A stretch of 64,000 bases of DNA, taken from positions 1,798,001-1,862,000 of the forward strand of contig NZ_FNEO01000001.1 in the NCBI RefSeq assembly GCF_900100165.1. Direction: 5' to 3'. Below the pieces are notes generated by a model. It was not told the DNA's origin and did not search any database. It was given only the letters and a program-made list of their open reading frames with translations. The stretch comes from Flavobacterium glycines (GTDB lineage Bacteria > Bacteroidota > Bacteroidia > Flavobacteriales > Flavobacteriaceae). This document shows positions 26,151 to 34,074 of this stretch, one piece after another (the first letter of the stretch is position 1; each line of letters begins with the position of its first letter). The translations under genes were made by a program, and so were the position numbers.

Positions 26151-29100
26151 ATGCGCAAATTTTCCTGGCTCTTTTTTTTGTTGGTTTTTGCTAAAACCAA
26201 TACGCTATTAGCACAGAAATCATCAATATATACCAATGTTTTAACAGATTATAACAGAGCAGTTTCGTTGTATAAAGACAATCAGTATGCTTCGGCTCAG
26301 TTTCTTTTTGAAAAAGTAAAAGAAGAGGCTAAAGATGAAGAAGTAAAATCGGATTGTGCTTATTATGATGCCAGCTGTGCCGTTAGATTAGGGCATGCTA
26401 ATGCCGATGTTTTGATGGAAAAATTCATCGAGGAATATCCAACAAGTTCTAAGAGCAATCAGGCTTATGTTGAAGTAGCTCATTATTATTTTAACCAAGG
26501 AAATTATGCCGAATCATTAAACTGGTTTGAAAAAGTAGATGAAAGTCAGTTAAGTACGAAAGACAAAGAACGGTTTAATTTTCAAAAAGGCTATAGCTTT
26601 TTTAGTTCTAACAATAAAAAAGAAGCAACAACTTACTTTAACAAGGTTGTGAATTCAAAAACTTATGGTTCTCAGGCTAAGTATTATCTTGGTTTTATGG
26701 CTTATGAAGGTGATAACTATCAAGAGGCTAATAAGTATTTTGATCAGGTTTCAGGAGATGAAAAATATGCCGAAAAACTTTCTTACTATCAGGCTGATAT
26801 GAGTTTTAAGTTAGGGAATTTTGAAAAAGCTATTGCTTTAGGGCAAAAAGCAATGGATAAATCGACTCCTGCGGAAAAATCTGAATTGAATAAAATCATT
26901 GGTGAAAGCTATTTTAACTTAAAAAAGTACAGTGAAGCCATCCCTTATTTAGTCGCTTATAAAGGCAAAAGAGGAAAGTGGAACAATACCGATTATTATC
27001 AATTGGGTTATGCTTATTACAAACAAAATGATTTTGAAAATGCTATTGCTCAGTTCAATAAAATCATAGGAGGAAAAGATGGTGTGGCGCAAAATGCGTA
27101 TTATCATTTAGGAGAAAGTTATTTGAAATTAGATAAAAAACAACAGGCTTTGAATGCTTTCAAGAATGCTTCGGAAATGTCATTTGATGCTGCCATTCAG
27201 GAAGATGCTTATTTGAATTATGCCAAATTAAGTTATGAATTAGGAAATTCGTATCAAAGTGTGCCTGCGGTTTTGTTGGGTTTTATCAACAAATATCCTA
27301 ATAATCCCAATCGTTCTGTAGTGGAGAAATTATTGATTGATTCTTATATTTCATCTAAAAACTACAAGGAGGCATTGGCTTTATTGGAAAAAAATAAATC
27401 GCCAGAAAATAAACCGGCTTATCAAAAAGTGACTTTCTACAGAGGTTTGGAATTGTATACTGACAGAAGTTATTCGGCGGCCTTACAGATGTTTCAAAAG
27501 TCTTTAGCCAATTCAATTGACGCTTCATTTATCGCCAGAGCTACTTTCTGGAAAGGGGAAACAGAATATGTTTTGGAGGATTACAATAAATCGTTGTTGA
27601 GTTTTAAACAGTTTACAGGAATGACAGCTGCGGCTACAACTCCTGAGTATAAAAACAGCAATTACAATGTGGCTTATGCTTATTTTAAACTGAAAGAATA
27701 TGATTCGGCCGGAGATTTTTTTCAAAAATATATTGATAAGGTAAAAGACGATAAAACAAGGCTGATGGATGCTTATTTGCGTTTAGCTGATTGTCGTTTT
27801 GTAACTACAAAATACTGGCCGGCTTTGGATGCGTATAATAAAGTAATCGAATTACGAGGTGTTGATGCTGATTATGCGTATTACCAAAAAGCACTTTGCT
27901 ATGGATTTGTGGGGAAAAATGATAAAAAAATCGATGATTTGAATTCGTTTTTACAAGTATATCCTAAATCGTCTTATCGTGATGATGCTATGTTTGAGTT
28001 GGCTAATACTTATGTTGCAACTAACAAACAGGATTCGGCTTTAAAAACCTATGATCGATTAATTAATGAGTATAAAAATAGTGCATTTACATCCAGAGCT
28101 ATTTTACGTCAGGGATTGGTTTATTATAATTCGGATAGAAATACCGAAGCGTTGGTGAAATTCAAAAAAGTAGCTGCCGAATATCCTAAAACACCTGAGG
28201 CTTTAGAAGCCGTTGCTACAGCCCGATTAATTTATGTAGATAGTGGAAAAGTGGGCGAATATGCTGCCTGGGTTCGTACATTGGATTTTGTTGCTGTTAC
28301 CGATGCTGATTTGGATAATGACAGCTACGAATCGGCGGTGAAACAATATGAGCAAAATAATATAGCTCAGTCTATTTCCGGTTTTAAAGCTTATATCTCA
28401 AGTTTTCCTAACGGAATTCACGCTTTGAAAGCCAATTATTATTTGGCGCAAGCCAATTATGGTGAAGGACAAAAGGATAATGCACTCCCGTATTATCAAT
28501 ATGTGGTTAACGAACCTAGAAATGAGTTTTCAGAGCAATCTTTAACTCGTTTAGGCCAAATTTTATTAGATAGCGGAGCACAGGAAAAAGCTATTCCGGT
28601 ATTGGCCCGATTAGAAAATGAAGCCGATTTGTTCCAAAATAAAGTTTTTGCACAATCTAATTTGATGAAATGTTATTATGAAAAGAAAGATTATGTGAAT
28701 GCTGAAGCTTATGCCGAAAAGGTATTGACTAATCCAAAAACAAACGATAATGTAAAGAGTGATGCGCAAATAATTATTGCACGTTCGGCAATGAAAAATG
28801 GTGATGAGTCTAAGGCAAAAGCGGCTTATGCCAAAGTGCTTCCAATTGCCAAAGGAGAATTGGCGGCTGAGGCTTTGTATTATGATGCTTATTTTAAAAA
28901 TAAGGAAAATAAGTTTGAAGCATCCAATACTGTTGTTCAAAAATTAGCAAAAACCTATGCTTCTTACCGTTATTACGGGGCAAAAGGTTTGGTTATAATG
29001 GCTAAAAACTTTTATGGATTAAAAGATAGTTTTCAGGCTACTTATATTTTAGATAGTGTCATTCAGAATTTCTCTGATTTCCCGGATGTGGTTGCTGAAG

Positions 29101-29162
29101 CACAAACCGAATTGAATGCCATAAAAGCAGAAGAAGCTAAAACTAATTCGTCAGTTAAATAA
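26151..29162 (+). CDS. Large tetratricopeptide-repeat envelope protein
   Basis: 1003 residues with a signal peptide (1-21, ending LLAQ) and about 20 TPR-like units along its whole length, for example AIAQFNKIIGGKDGVAQNAYYHLGESYLK, AQFLFEKVKEE and YSAALQMFQKSL. No other domain is visible. Such all-TPR periplasmic proteins are scaffolds for envelope complexes. It precedes an outer-membrane beta-barrel gene by 128 bp, suggesting a shared complex, but the partner is not known. Divergent from ftsE. Confidence 0.88.
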   Translation: MRKFSWLFFLLVFAKTNTLLAQKSSIYTNVLTDYNRAVSLYKDNQYASAQFLFEKVKEEAKDEEVKSDCAYYDASCAVRLGHANADVLMEKFIEEYPTSSKSNQAYVEVAHYYFNQGNYAESLNWFEKVDESQLSTKDKERFNFQKGYSFFSSNNKKEATTYFNKVVNSKTYGSQAKYYLGFMAYEGDNYQEANKYFDQVSGDEKYAEKLSYYQADMSFKLGNFEKAIALGQKAMDKSTPAEKSELNKIIGESYFNLKKYSEAIPYLVAYKGKRGKWNNTDYYQLGYAYYKQNDFENAIAQFNKIIGGKDGVAQNAYYHLGESYLKLDKKQQALNAFKNASEMSFDAAIQEDAYLNYAKLSYELGNSYQSVPAVLLGFINKYPNNPNRSVVEKLLIDSYISSKNYKEALALLEKNKSPENKPAYQKVTFYRGLELYTDRSYSAALQMFQKSLANSIDASFIARATFWKGETEYVLEDYNKSLLSFKQFTGMTAAATTPEYKNSNYNVAYAYFKLKEYDSAGDFFQKYIDKVKDDKTRLMDAYLRLADCRFVTTKYWPALDAYNKVIELRGVDADYAYYQKALCYGFVGKNDKKIDDLNSFLQVYPKSSYRDDAMFELANTYVATNKQDSALKTYDRLINEYKNSAFTSRAILRQGLVYYNSDRNTEALVKFKKVAAEYPKTPEALEAVATARLIYVDSGKVGEYAAWVRTLDFVAVTDADLDNDSYESAVKQYEQNNIAQSISGFKAYISSFPNGIHALKANYYLAQANYGEGQKDNALPYYQYVVNEPRNEFSEQSLTRLGQILLDSGAQEKAIPVLARLENEADLFQNKVFAQSNLMKCYYEKKDYVNAEAYAEKVLTNPKTNDNVKSDAQIIIARSAMKNGDESKAKAAYAKVLPIAKGELAAEALYYDAYFKNKENKFEASNTVVQKLAKTYASYRYYGAKGLVIMAKNFYGLKDSFQATYILDSVIQNFSDFPDVVAEAQTELNAIKAEEAKTNSSVK

Positions 29163-29280
29163 AAACAAGAAATAAGAAAATAGAAACAAGAGAATAGATG
29201 TAAGAGTAAAAAGAATATAGCTTGAATTTGCCGTTTAGTCTTTTTTCTATGTTCTTTTCTCTCTTTTCTTTCAAAATAAA
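29163..29280. repeat. AGAAAAGAG-type purine/pyrimidine mirror region
   Basis: A purine-rich run (AAGAAATAAGAAAATAG, then AGAGAATAG and GAGTAAAAAG) is followed by a pyrimidine-rich run (TCTTTTTTCTATGTTCTTTTC, shortened here). The two can pair imperfectly and lie between the TPR and barrel genes, so they could form an intergenic hairpin. Confidence 0.5.
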
Positions 29281-29290
29281 AACAAGAAAC

Positions 29291-31045
29291 ATGAAGTTTA
29301 ATTTCTCAAAAAAAATAATCGTATCGCTTTTCCTAATGGTGGTGCAATTTTCTTTTGCTCAAAAGAAAAATGAAAACATAGGTTCTGAAGAGGTAAATGT
29401 TGTAAAAGCGTATACACCAACTATATCTGATGCATCAAAAATTCAGGAGTCACCGGTTCTTGATGATGAAGGAAATGCTAAAAAAGAAACGATTAAATAT
29501 TCTATTTTTTCTTTTCCTGTGGCGTCTACTTTTACACCGGCAAAAGGGAAGGCTGAAGGAGTAGAAAAGGAAGTAAAAGAAAAATTTTACAGCAACTACC
29601 TTACTTTGGCGGCGGGAAATTACGGTACGCTAAACGCAGAATTGTTTGTGAATCAGGAATTGGAAAATAATGATTATGTGGGCGGAATGTTTCGTCATTT
29701 TTCTTCTCAGGGAGGAATTAATAATGTGAAATTGGATAACTGGTTTTATGATACAGCTTTAGATGCTTTCTATGGTGCTAATCATGATAAGATGTCCTGG
29801 AATGTTGATTTGGGCTATCAAAATCAAGTGTACAATTGGTATGGATTGCCGATAGATTTTGGAAGTACTTTAACTCCGTCCGATAGGAATAATTTAATTG
29901 CAGGGATTGATTCTAAGCATTCTTATAATGGCATTTCTTTAGGAGCTAAGATTGCTTTTAATGAAGGAGCTTTTAAAGATGCTTCAATGAAATTTAGTCA
30001 TTTTACAGATAGTTTTGGGTCGTCAGAAAATCGTTTTTTATTAAAACCGTCTTTGCAGTTTGATATTGCTGAAAAGTTTTTGTCTACCAATATCATCGTG
30101 GATTATGTGGGAGGGACTTTTGATAAAAATTATACAAATACCAACACGGAAAAGATTAAGTATGGTTTTACTAATTTAGGAATCGCACCAAGTTTTAATT
30201 TTCAGGAAAATGGCTGGGATGTAAAATTAGGAGCTTCGTTGTTTTACAGTATCGATAAAACGGGAAATGATAATAAATTTTTAATATACCCAAATGTGAG
30301 TGTTGCTTATCCTGTCGTTGAGGATCTAATGATTTTTTATGCCGGCGCCGAAGGTGGTTTAGAGCAAAATTCTTATGCCGATTTTGTAAAAGAAAATCCG
30401 TTTTTATCGCCTACACTTTCTATTGCGCCTACTGATAAACAATATGAGGTTTTTGCAGGTTTGAAAGGGAAATTAGCTTCAAGTGTGAGTTATAACCTTC
30501 GTGGTTCTTATAATAATGAAAGAAATAAAGCTTTGTTCAGAAGTAACGATTATACGGAGAACAATGCTAATGAAAATTATGCATTTGGGAACTCATTTCA
30601 AGTGGTTTATGACGATGTGAGAACATTTCGTTTTTCAGGTGATTTGAAAGCAGATTTCTCAGAAAATGTAAGTTTTGGAATCGGCGGGATTTTTAGTAGT
30701 TATACAACCGATTTACAACAGGAAGCCTGGAATTTGCCTGCAATTGAAATTAATTCGTCAATCGATTTTAATATTACACCAAAATGGTACGCCGGTGCTA
30801 AGTTATTTTATGTAGGGGAAAGAAAAGATATGCAGACTAATATTGATTTGAATACAGTTGGTTCTCCTGTTAAATTAGGGAGTTATATTGATTTGAATTC
30901 GCATGTTGGCTACAAATACAATTCTCAGTTAACCGGATTTTTGAAGTTGAATAATATGACTAATAAGTCGTATCAAAAATGGCTGAATTATCCTGTGCAA
31001 GGTTTTCAGGTGATGGTAGGAGCTAATTATAAATTTGATTTTTAG
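29291..31045 (+). CDS. Outer-membrane beta-barrel protein, TonB-receptor-like
   Basis: 584 residues from the ATG at 29291 (MKFNFSKKIIVSLFLMVVQFSFAQ), a clean signal peptide. A longer frame from a TTG at 29222 is rejected because it covers the repeat. After a ~70-residue linker (EEVNVVKAYTPTISDASKIQE) the protein is a series of amphipathic strands ending with a terminal aromatic residue (YKFDF), typical of a barrel. There is no plug domain, so it is not a full TonB-dependent receptor. Together with the TPR gene it forms an unnamed pair. Confidence 0.82.
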   Translation: MKFNFSKKIIVSLFLMVVQFSFAQKKNENIGSEEVNVVKAYTPTISDASKIQESPVLDDEGNAKKETIKYSIFSFPVASTFTPAKGKAEGVEKEVKEKFYSNYLTLAAGNYGTLNAELFVNQELENNDYVGGMFRHFSSQGGINNVKLDNWFYDTALDAFYGANHDKMSWNVDLGYQNQVYNWYGLPIDFGSTLTPSDRNNLIAGIDSKHSYNGISLGAKIAFNEGAFKDASMKFSHFTDSFGSSENRFLLKPSLQFDIAEKFLSTNIIVDYVGGTFDKNYTNTNTEKIKYGFTNLGIAPSFNFQENGWDVKLGASLFYSIDKTGNDNKFLIYPNVSVAYPVVEDLMIFYAGAEGGLEQNSYADFVKENPFLSPTLSIAPTDKQYEVFAGLKGKLASSVSYNLRGSYNNERNKALFRSNDYTENNANENYAFGNSFQVVYDDVRTFRFSGDLKADFSENVSFGIGGIFSSYTTDLQQEAWNLPAIEINSSIDFNITPKWYAGAKLFYVGERKDMQTNIDLNTVGSPVKLGSYIDLNSHVGYKYNSQLTGFLKLNNMTNKSYQKWLNYPVQGFQVMVGANYKFDF

Positions 31046-31048
31046 TAT

Positions 31049-31090
31049 TTAACCGCAAAGGACACAAAGCTTTTCGCAAAGGTTGCAAAG
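31049..31090 (-). repeat. CTTTGCG-type repeat, inverted copy
   Basis: ACCGCAAAGGACACAAAGC then CGCAAAGGTTGCAAAG. On the minus strand it matches the CTTTGCGGTTAAA leader repeats at 14841 and 31789. Confidence 0.65.
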
Positions 31091-31102
31091 CCATATAAAA
31101 AA

Positions 31103-31144
31103 GGCGCAAGATTCACAGATTAAAATCTTTGTGAACCTTGCGCC
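31103..31144. terminator. Bidirectional hairpin between convergent genes
   Basis: GGCGCAAGATTCACA pairs with TGTGAACCTTGCGCC (one or two mismatches), loop ~12 nt. It is flanked by A-rich sequence on the left and T-rich sequence on the right, between the barrel gene and the DUF2911 gene. Confidence 0.75.
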
Positions 31145-31162
31145 TTCTTTGTGTTAAAAAAA

Positions 31163-31708
31163 TTATTCTGTAAAAGGAATCGCAACACGGGTTTTGTCCC
31201 AGCCTAAGTTTAAAATAACACCATTATCGGCTTTAGTGAAAACCATAGAAAAAGCTTCCAAAGATTCTTCAGCCTGTGTAACCGGAACGTTTAGACGGGC
31301 AACATCATTGGCTTCTTTATAGGAGTAAGCGCCCCAAACATTGGTGTCTTTATTTAAAATGATGGTCCATTCTTTTTCGTTAGGAATGGTATATAAAGAA
31401 TAAGTTCCGGCTTTGATTTTTGTTTTTCCAAAGTTGACATCTTTATAAAAAGTGATTTCGGTAGCTTCGTTAGCACCGGTTCTCCATACTTTTCCGGCAG
31501 GCGTTAGTTCGCTTAATGCACGTCCTTTTAGCTGCGGGCGGCTATAGATTATTTTGGCAGTTTTTGCAGGGATTTTGCTGTCAGCAGGAAATAGTGCTTC
31601 GTCCATCGGACTTTTGTCTAAACCAGGGAATTTTTGAGCTTGTGCATTAGTCGCTAATAATAACAGAAAACCAAAAGCGATTGCCGAAAGGAATTTTAAA
31701 TTTTTCAT
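31163..31708 (-). CDS. DUF2911 secreted protein
   Basis: 181 residues with a signal peptide (1-24, ending AQAQ). The mature part matches the DUF2911 pattern: AKIIYSRPQLKGR, KVWRTGANEATEI, IKAGTYSLYTIPNEKEWTIILNKD and NLGWDKTRVAIPF. DUF2911 proteins are common in Bacteroidota and their role is unknown. They look like small beta-sandwich envelope proteins. Monocistronic and convergent with the barrel gene. Confidence 0.9.
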   Translation of the reverse strand: MKNLKFLSAIAFGFLLLLATNAQAQKFPGLDKSPMDEALFPADSKIPAKTAKIIYSRPQLKGRALSELTPAGKVWRTGANEATEITFYKDVNFGKTKIKAGTYSLYTIPNEKEWTIILNKDTNVWGAYSYKEANDVARLNVPVTQAEESLEAFSMVFTKADNGVILNLGWDKTRVAIPFTE

Positions 31709-31788
31709 AGTTGTTTTAAAAAGATTAGTAAAGATTCTTTTACGAAGTTAAATAAAAAATAAATTAGTGTTTCAACTTTTTAATTAGC

Positions 31789-31830
31789 ATTGCGACCCTA
31801 GCGAAAAACTTTGCTTACTTTGCGGTTAAA
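31789..31830 (+). repeat. CTTTGCG-type leader repeat, copy upstream of 31839
   Basis: TTGCGACCCTAGCGAAAAAC then CTTTGCGGTTAAA, ending 8 bp before the start codon at 31839. A TTG (31790) and a TTACTTTG (31815) at 22-nt spacing could even make this repeat a promoter. Confidence 0.65.
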
Positions 31831-31838
31831 TATTTCAA

Positions 31839-32288
31839 ATGACTTTCAAACAAAAAATATATCAATATTATTGCCGATTAGTAGAAGACAGAATTGATGC
31901 TTTTCGGGATATGATTTCGGCTTTGACCGAAGATTCTAAAAATGATGCCAAAGGTTCGGCAGGCGATAAACATGAAACGGCTTTGTCGATGATGCATCTG
32001 GAACAGGAAAAATTCAATACCAAACTACGTGAGGTTTTGGAACAAAAAGCAGTTTTAGATAAAATAGATGCTTCGATAGTGGCGAAAACAATCGCTTTAG
32101 GAAGTTTGGTAAAAGCTAACGGAATTTATTTGTATCTGTCTTTGGCTTTGCCAAAAATTACTATTGACGGAATAAATGTAATTGCGCTTTCACCACAATC
32201 GCCATTAGGGAGTAAATTGATGGGGAATTCGGTGGGATTTACTTTTGAAATTAACGGTACGAAGTATTTGATAGAGAGTGTGGAGTAG
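31839..32288 (+). CDS. GreA/GreB-like C-terminal-domain protein
   Basis: 149 residues. The N-terminal half is helical and charged (YYCRLVEDRIDAFRDMISALTED, HETALSMMHLEQEKFNTKLREVLE), like the coiled coil of Gre factors. The C-terminal half (IDGINVIALSPQSPLGSKLMGNSVGFTFEINGT) resembles the FKBP-like SPLG...L.G...G segment of GreA. Whether it binds RNA polymerase is unknown. In some genomes similar proteins carry an unrelated 3-oxoacyl-ACP synthase label that the sequence does not support. Not co-linear in function with the following gat operon, although on the same strand. Confidence 0.65.
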   Translation: MTFKQKIYQYYCRLVEDRIDAFRDMISALTEDSKNDAKGSAGDKHETALSMMHLEQEKFNTKLREVLEQKAVLDKIDASIVAKTIALGSLVKANGIYLYLSLALPKITIDGINVIALSPQSPLGSKLMGNSVGFTFEINGTKYLIESVE

Positions 32289-32404
32289 ATTCTTTCTTAG
32301 GGCTCTTTTATACAATTGAAATCATTTAAAAAAACATCATACCCTAAAAAAACTTTTTGTAATTTCGCGAGCTTAAAAGTTTGACTTTAAAACTACATAA
32401 AATT

Positions 32405-32674
32405 ATGAGTAAAATAATGACAGTCGACATATTGTCGAGTATTAAAGGAGCGCAGCCTTCGGAGAGCGTGAACCAATTGTTTGAGGTGATTAAAAATGCA
32501 CATCCATCAAATGAGAATTCCTTAAATAATGTCAATCATAATTGTGTTTCGGTTGGTGATTTAAGGGAAGATGTGGTAGTGGAAAGCTCGGCTATTGAAA
32601 AACAAATTATTATAGAAAACTTCCCGAACAAGAAAAACGGATTTTTGGTAGTTGCTAAAGTTATAGAAGGATAA
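32405..32674 (+). CDS. gatC: GatC-like subunit of the tRNA amidotransferase
   Basis: 89 residues from the ATG at 32405. A 5' extended frame adds only 8 residues. The C-terminal half carries the GatC signature: DLREDVV, a ~15-residue spacer, then NFPNKKNGFLVVAKVIE, equivalent to GatC's 'LREDV...APxxxDGFFKVPKVIE'. The N-terminal ~45 residues do not resemble the two helices of ordinary GatC, so this is a divergent or shortened form. It lies 2 bp upstream of gatA in a gatC-gatA-gatB::aspS operon, which strongly supports the call. GatC normally wraps and stabilises GatA. Confidence 0.72.
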   Translation: MSKIMTVDILSSIKGAQPSESVNQLFEVIKNAHPSNENSLNNVNHNCVSVGDLREDVVVESSAIEKQIIIENFPNKKNGFLVVAKVIEG

Positions 32675-32676
32675 AA

Positions 32677-34074
32677 ATGGATTCTCAAATAAAAAAAATA
32701 CACCAACAACTGGTGTCAAAACAAATAAGCTGTACGGCTTTAGTACAGGAAAAATTAGACTTACTTAAGCAAAATACCTATAATTCTGTAAATTCTGTAT
32801 TGGATACTTTGGCTTTGGAACTAGCAGCTAAAGTAGATGCTAAAATTGCAAACGGAGAAACCATCGGTTTACTGGAAGGAATTCCTTTTGGAATCAAAGA
32901 TGTTTATATGGTTCAGGGAACTTACACAACTGCAAGTTCTGAATTGCTTAGAAATTATAAGTCGCCTTACACTGCTACTGCCATTCAGAAATTACTGGAT
33001 GCAGGGGCTATTCCGTTAGCAAAAGAAAACTGTGATAGTTTTGGTCATGGTTCTTCGAGTGAAAATACCATTTTTGGTGCGGTTAAAAATGCAATCAATC
33101 CGGAATTAGTAGGTGGAGGATCGAGTGGAGGATCGGCTGTGAATGTGGCTAAAGAATATACGGTGTTTTCTATAGGTGGAGATACGGGAGGTTCTATTCG
33201 TCAGCCAGCAGGATACAATCATATTTACGGTTTGAAGCCAACATACGGAAGGATTTCAAGATACGGATTGATGGCTTATGCGTCTTCTACCGATTGTGTG
33301 GGACCATTGGCAAAATCAATTGAAGATATCCGAATTGTACTGAATGTGATGAGTGGAAAAGATCCAAAAGATCAGACTTCAATCGCTTCAACTGAAATAA
33401 GTGAAGATGCAATTGCGACTTCTGAAGTAAAAACAATTGGTTATTTTAAAAACTTTATCGAAAGCGAAGCTATTGATGCGCAGATAAAAGCAGATTTTTT
33501 GGCCAGTGTCGAAAAAATAAAAGCAAAAGGAATTGAAGTAAAAGAATTGGATTTCTTCAAATCGGATATTTTAGTTTCTACTTATTATACTTTGGCAATG
33601 GCTGAAACGGCTTCGAATTTATCCCGTTTAGACGGAACGAATTACGGAAACCGTATTGAAGGAGAAAATTTAATTGATACTTATGCTGTGACGCGTTCTG
33701 AAAATTTCTCAGAAGAAACGAAACGCAGAATTGTAGGAGGGAACCAGGTGTTGTCTCAGGGATTTTCGGATGAAATTTATTTGAAAGGATTGGCTTTAAG
33801 AGATCAGATTTCTGAAAACTTCAGTAAAGATTTTCAAGAAGTGGATGTGATTTTATCTCCGGTTACGCCAAGTACACCTCCTAAAATTGGTGATAGTTTA
33901 AAAGATCCTTTGGCGATGTATTTGTCTGATGCTTATACAGTAGGTTTTAGTTTAGGGCAATTGCCAACTATCACTGTGCCACAAGGAACAACTACAGGAT
34001 TGCAGATTACTGCAGCAAAAAATAATGATGAATTAGTATTGCAATTTGCAAACTTCTTAAAAGATACGATATAA
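32677..34074 (+). CDS. gatA: Asp-tRNA(Asn)/Glu-tRNA(Gln) amidotransferase subunit A
   Basis: 465 residues, amidase-signature family. The catalytic triad is visible: Lys74 in GIPFGIKD, Ser149 in GGGSSGGS and nucleophile Ser173 in GGDTGGS, with the same spacing as in known GatA. GLKPTYGRISRYGL, YASSTD and the C-terminal VGFSLGQLPTI-like region also match GatA rather than general amidases. GatA releases ammonia from glutamine and delivers it to GatB. The stop codon overlaps the next start by one base (TAATG), which suggests translational coupling. Confidence 0.95.
   Translation: MDSQIKKIHQQLVSKQISCTALVQEKLDLLKQNTYNSVNSVLDTLALELAAKVDAKIANGETIGLLEGIPFGIKDVYMVQGTYTTASSELLRNYKSPYTATAIQKLLDAGAIPLAKENCDSFGHGSSSENTIFGAVKNAINPELVGGGSSGGSAVNVAKEYTVFSIGGDTGGSIRQPAGYNHIYGLKPTYGRISRYGLMAYASSTDCVGPLAKSIEDIRIVLNVMSGKDPKDQTSIASTEISEDAIATSEVKTIGYFKNFIESEAIDAQIKADFLASVEKIKAKGIEVKELDFFKSDILVSTYYTLAMAETASNLSRLDGTNYGNRIEGENLIDTYAVTRSENFSEETKRRIVGGNQVLSQGFSDEIYLKGLALRDQISENFSKDFQEVDVILSPVTPSTPPKIGDSLKDPLAMYLSDAYTVGFSLGQLPTITVPQGTTTGLQITAAKNNDELVLQFANFLKDTI

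Noticed and set aside
26039..26236. 65-residue minus-strand frame at the TPR promoter
   Set aside because: It overlaps the promoter and signal peptide of a clear gene and has no own features.
32677..34074. Generic amidase instead of GatA
   Set aside because: Catalytic spacing, family segments and the gatC/gatB neighbours all fit GatA.
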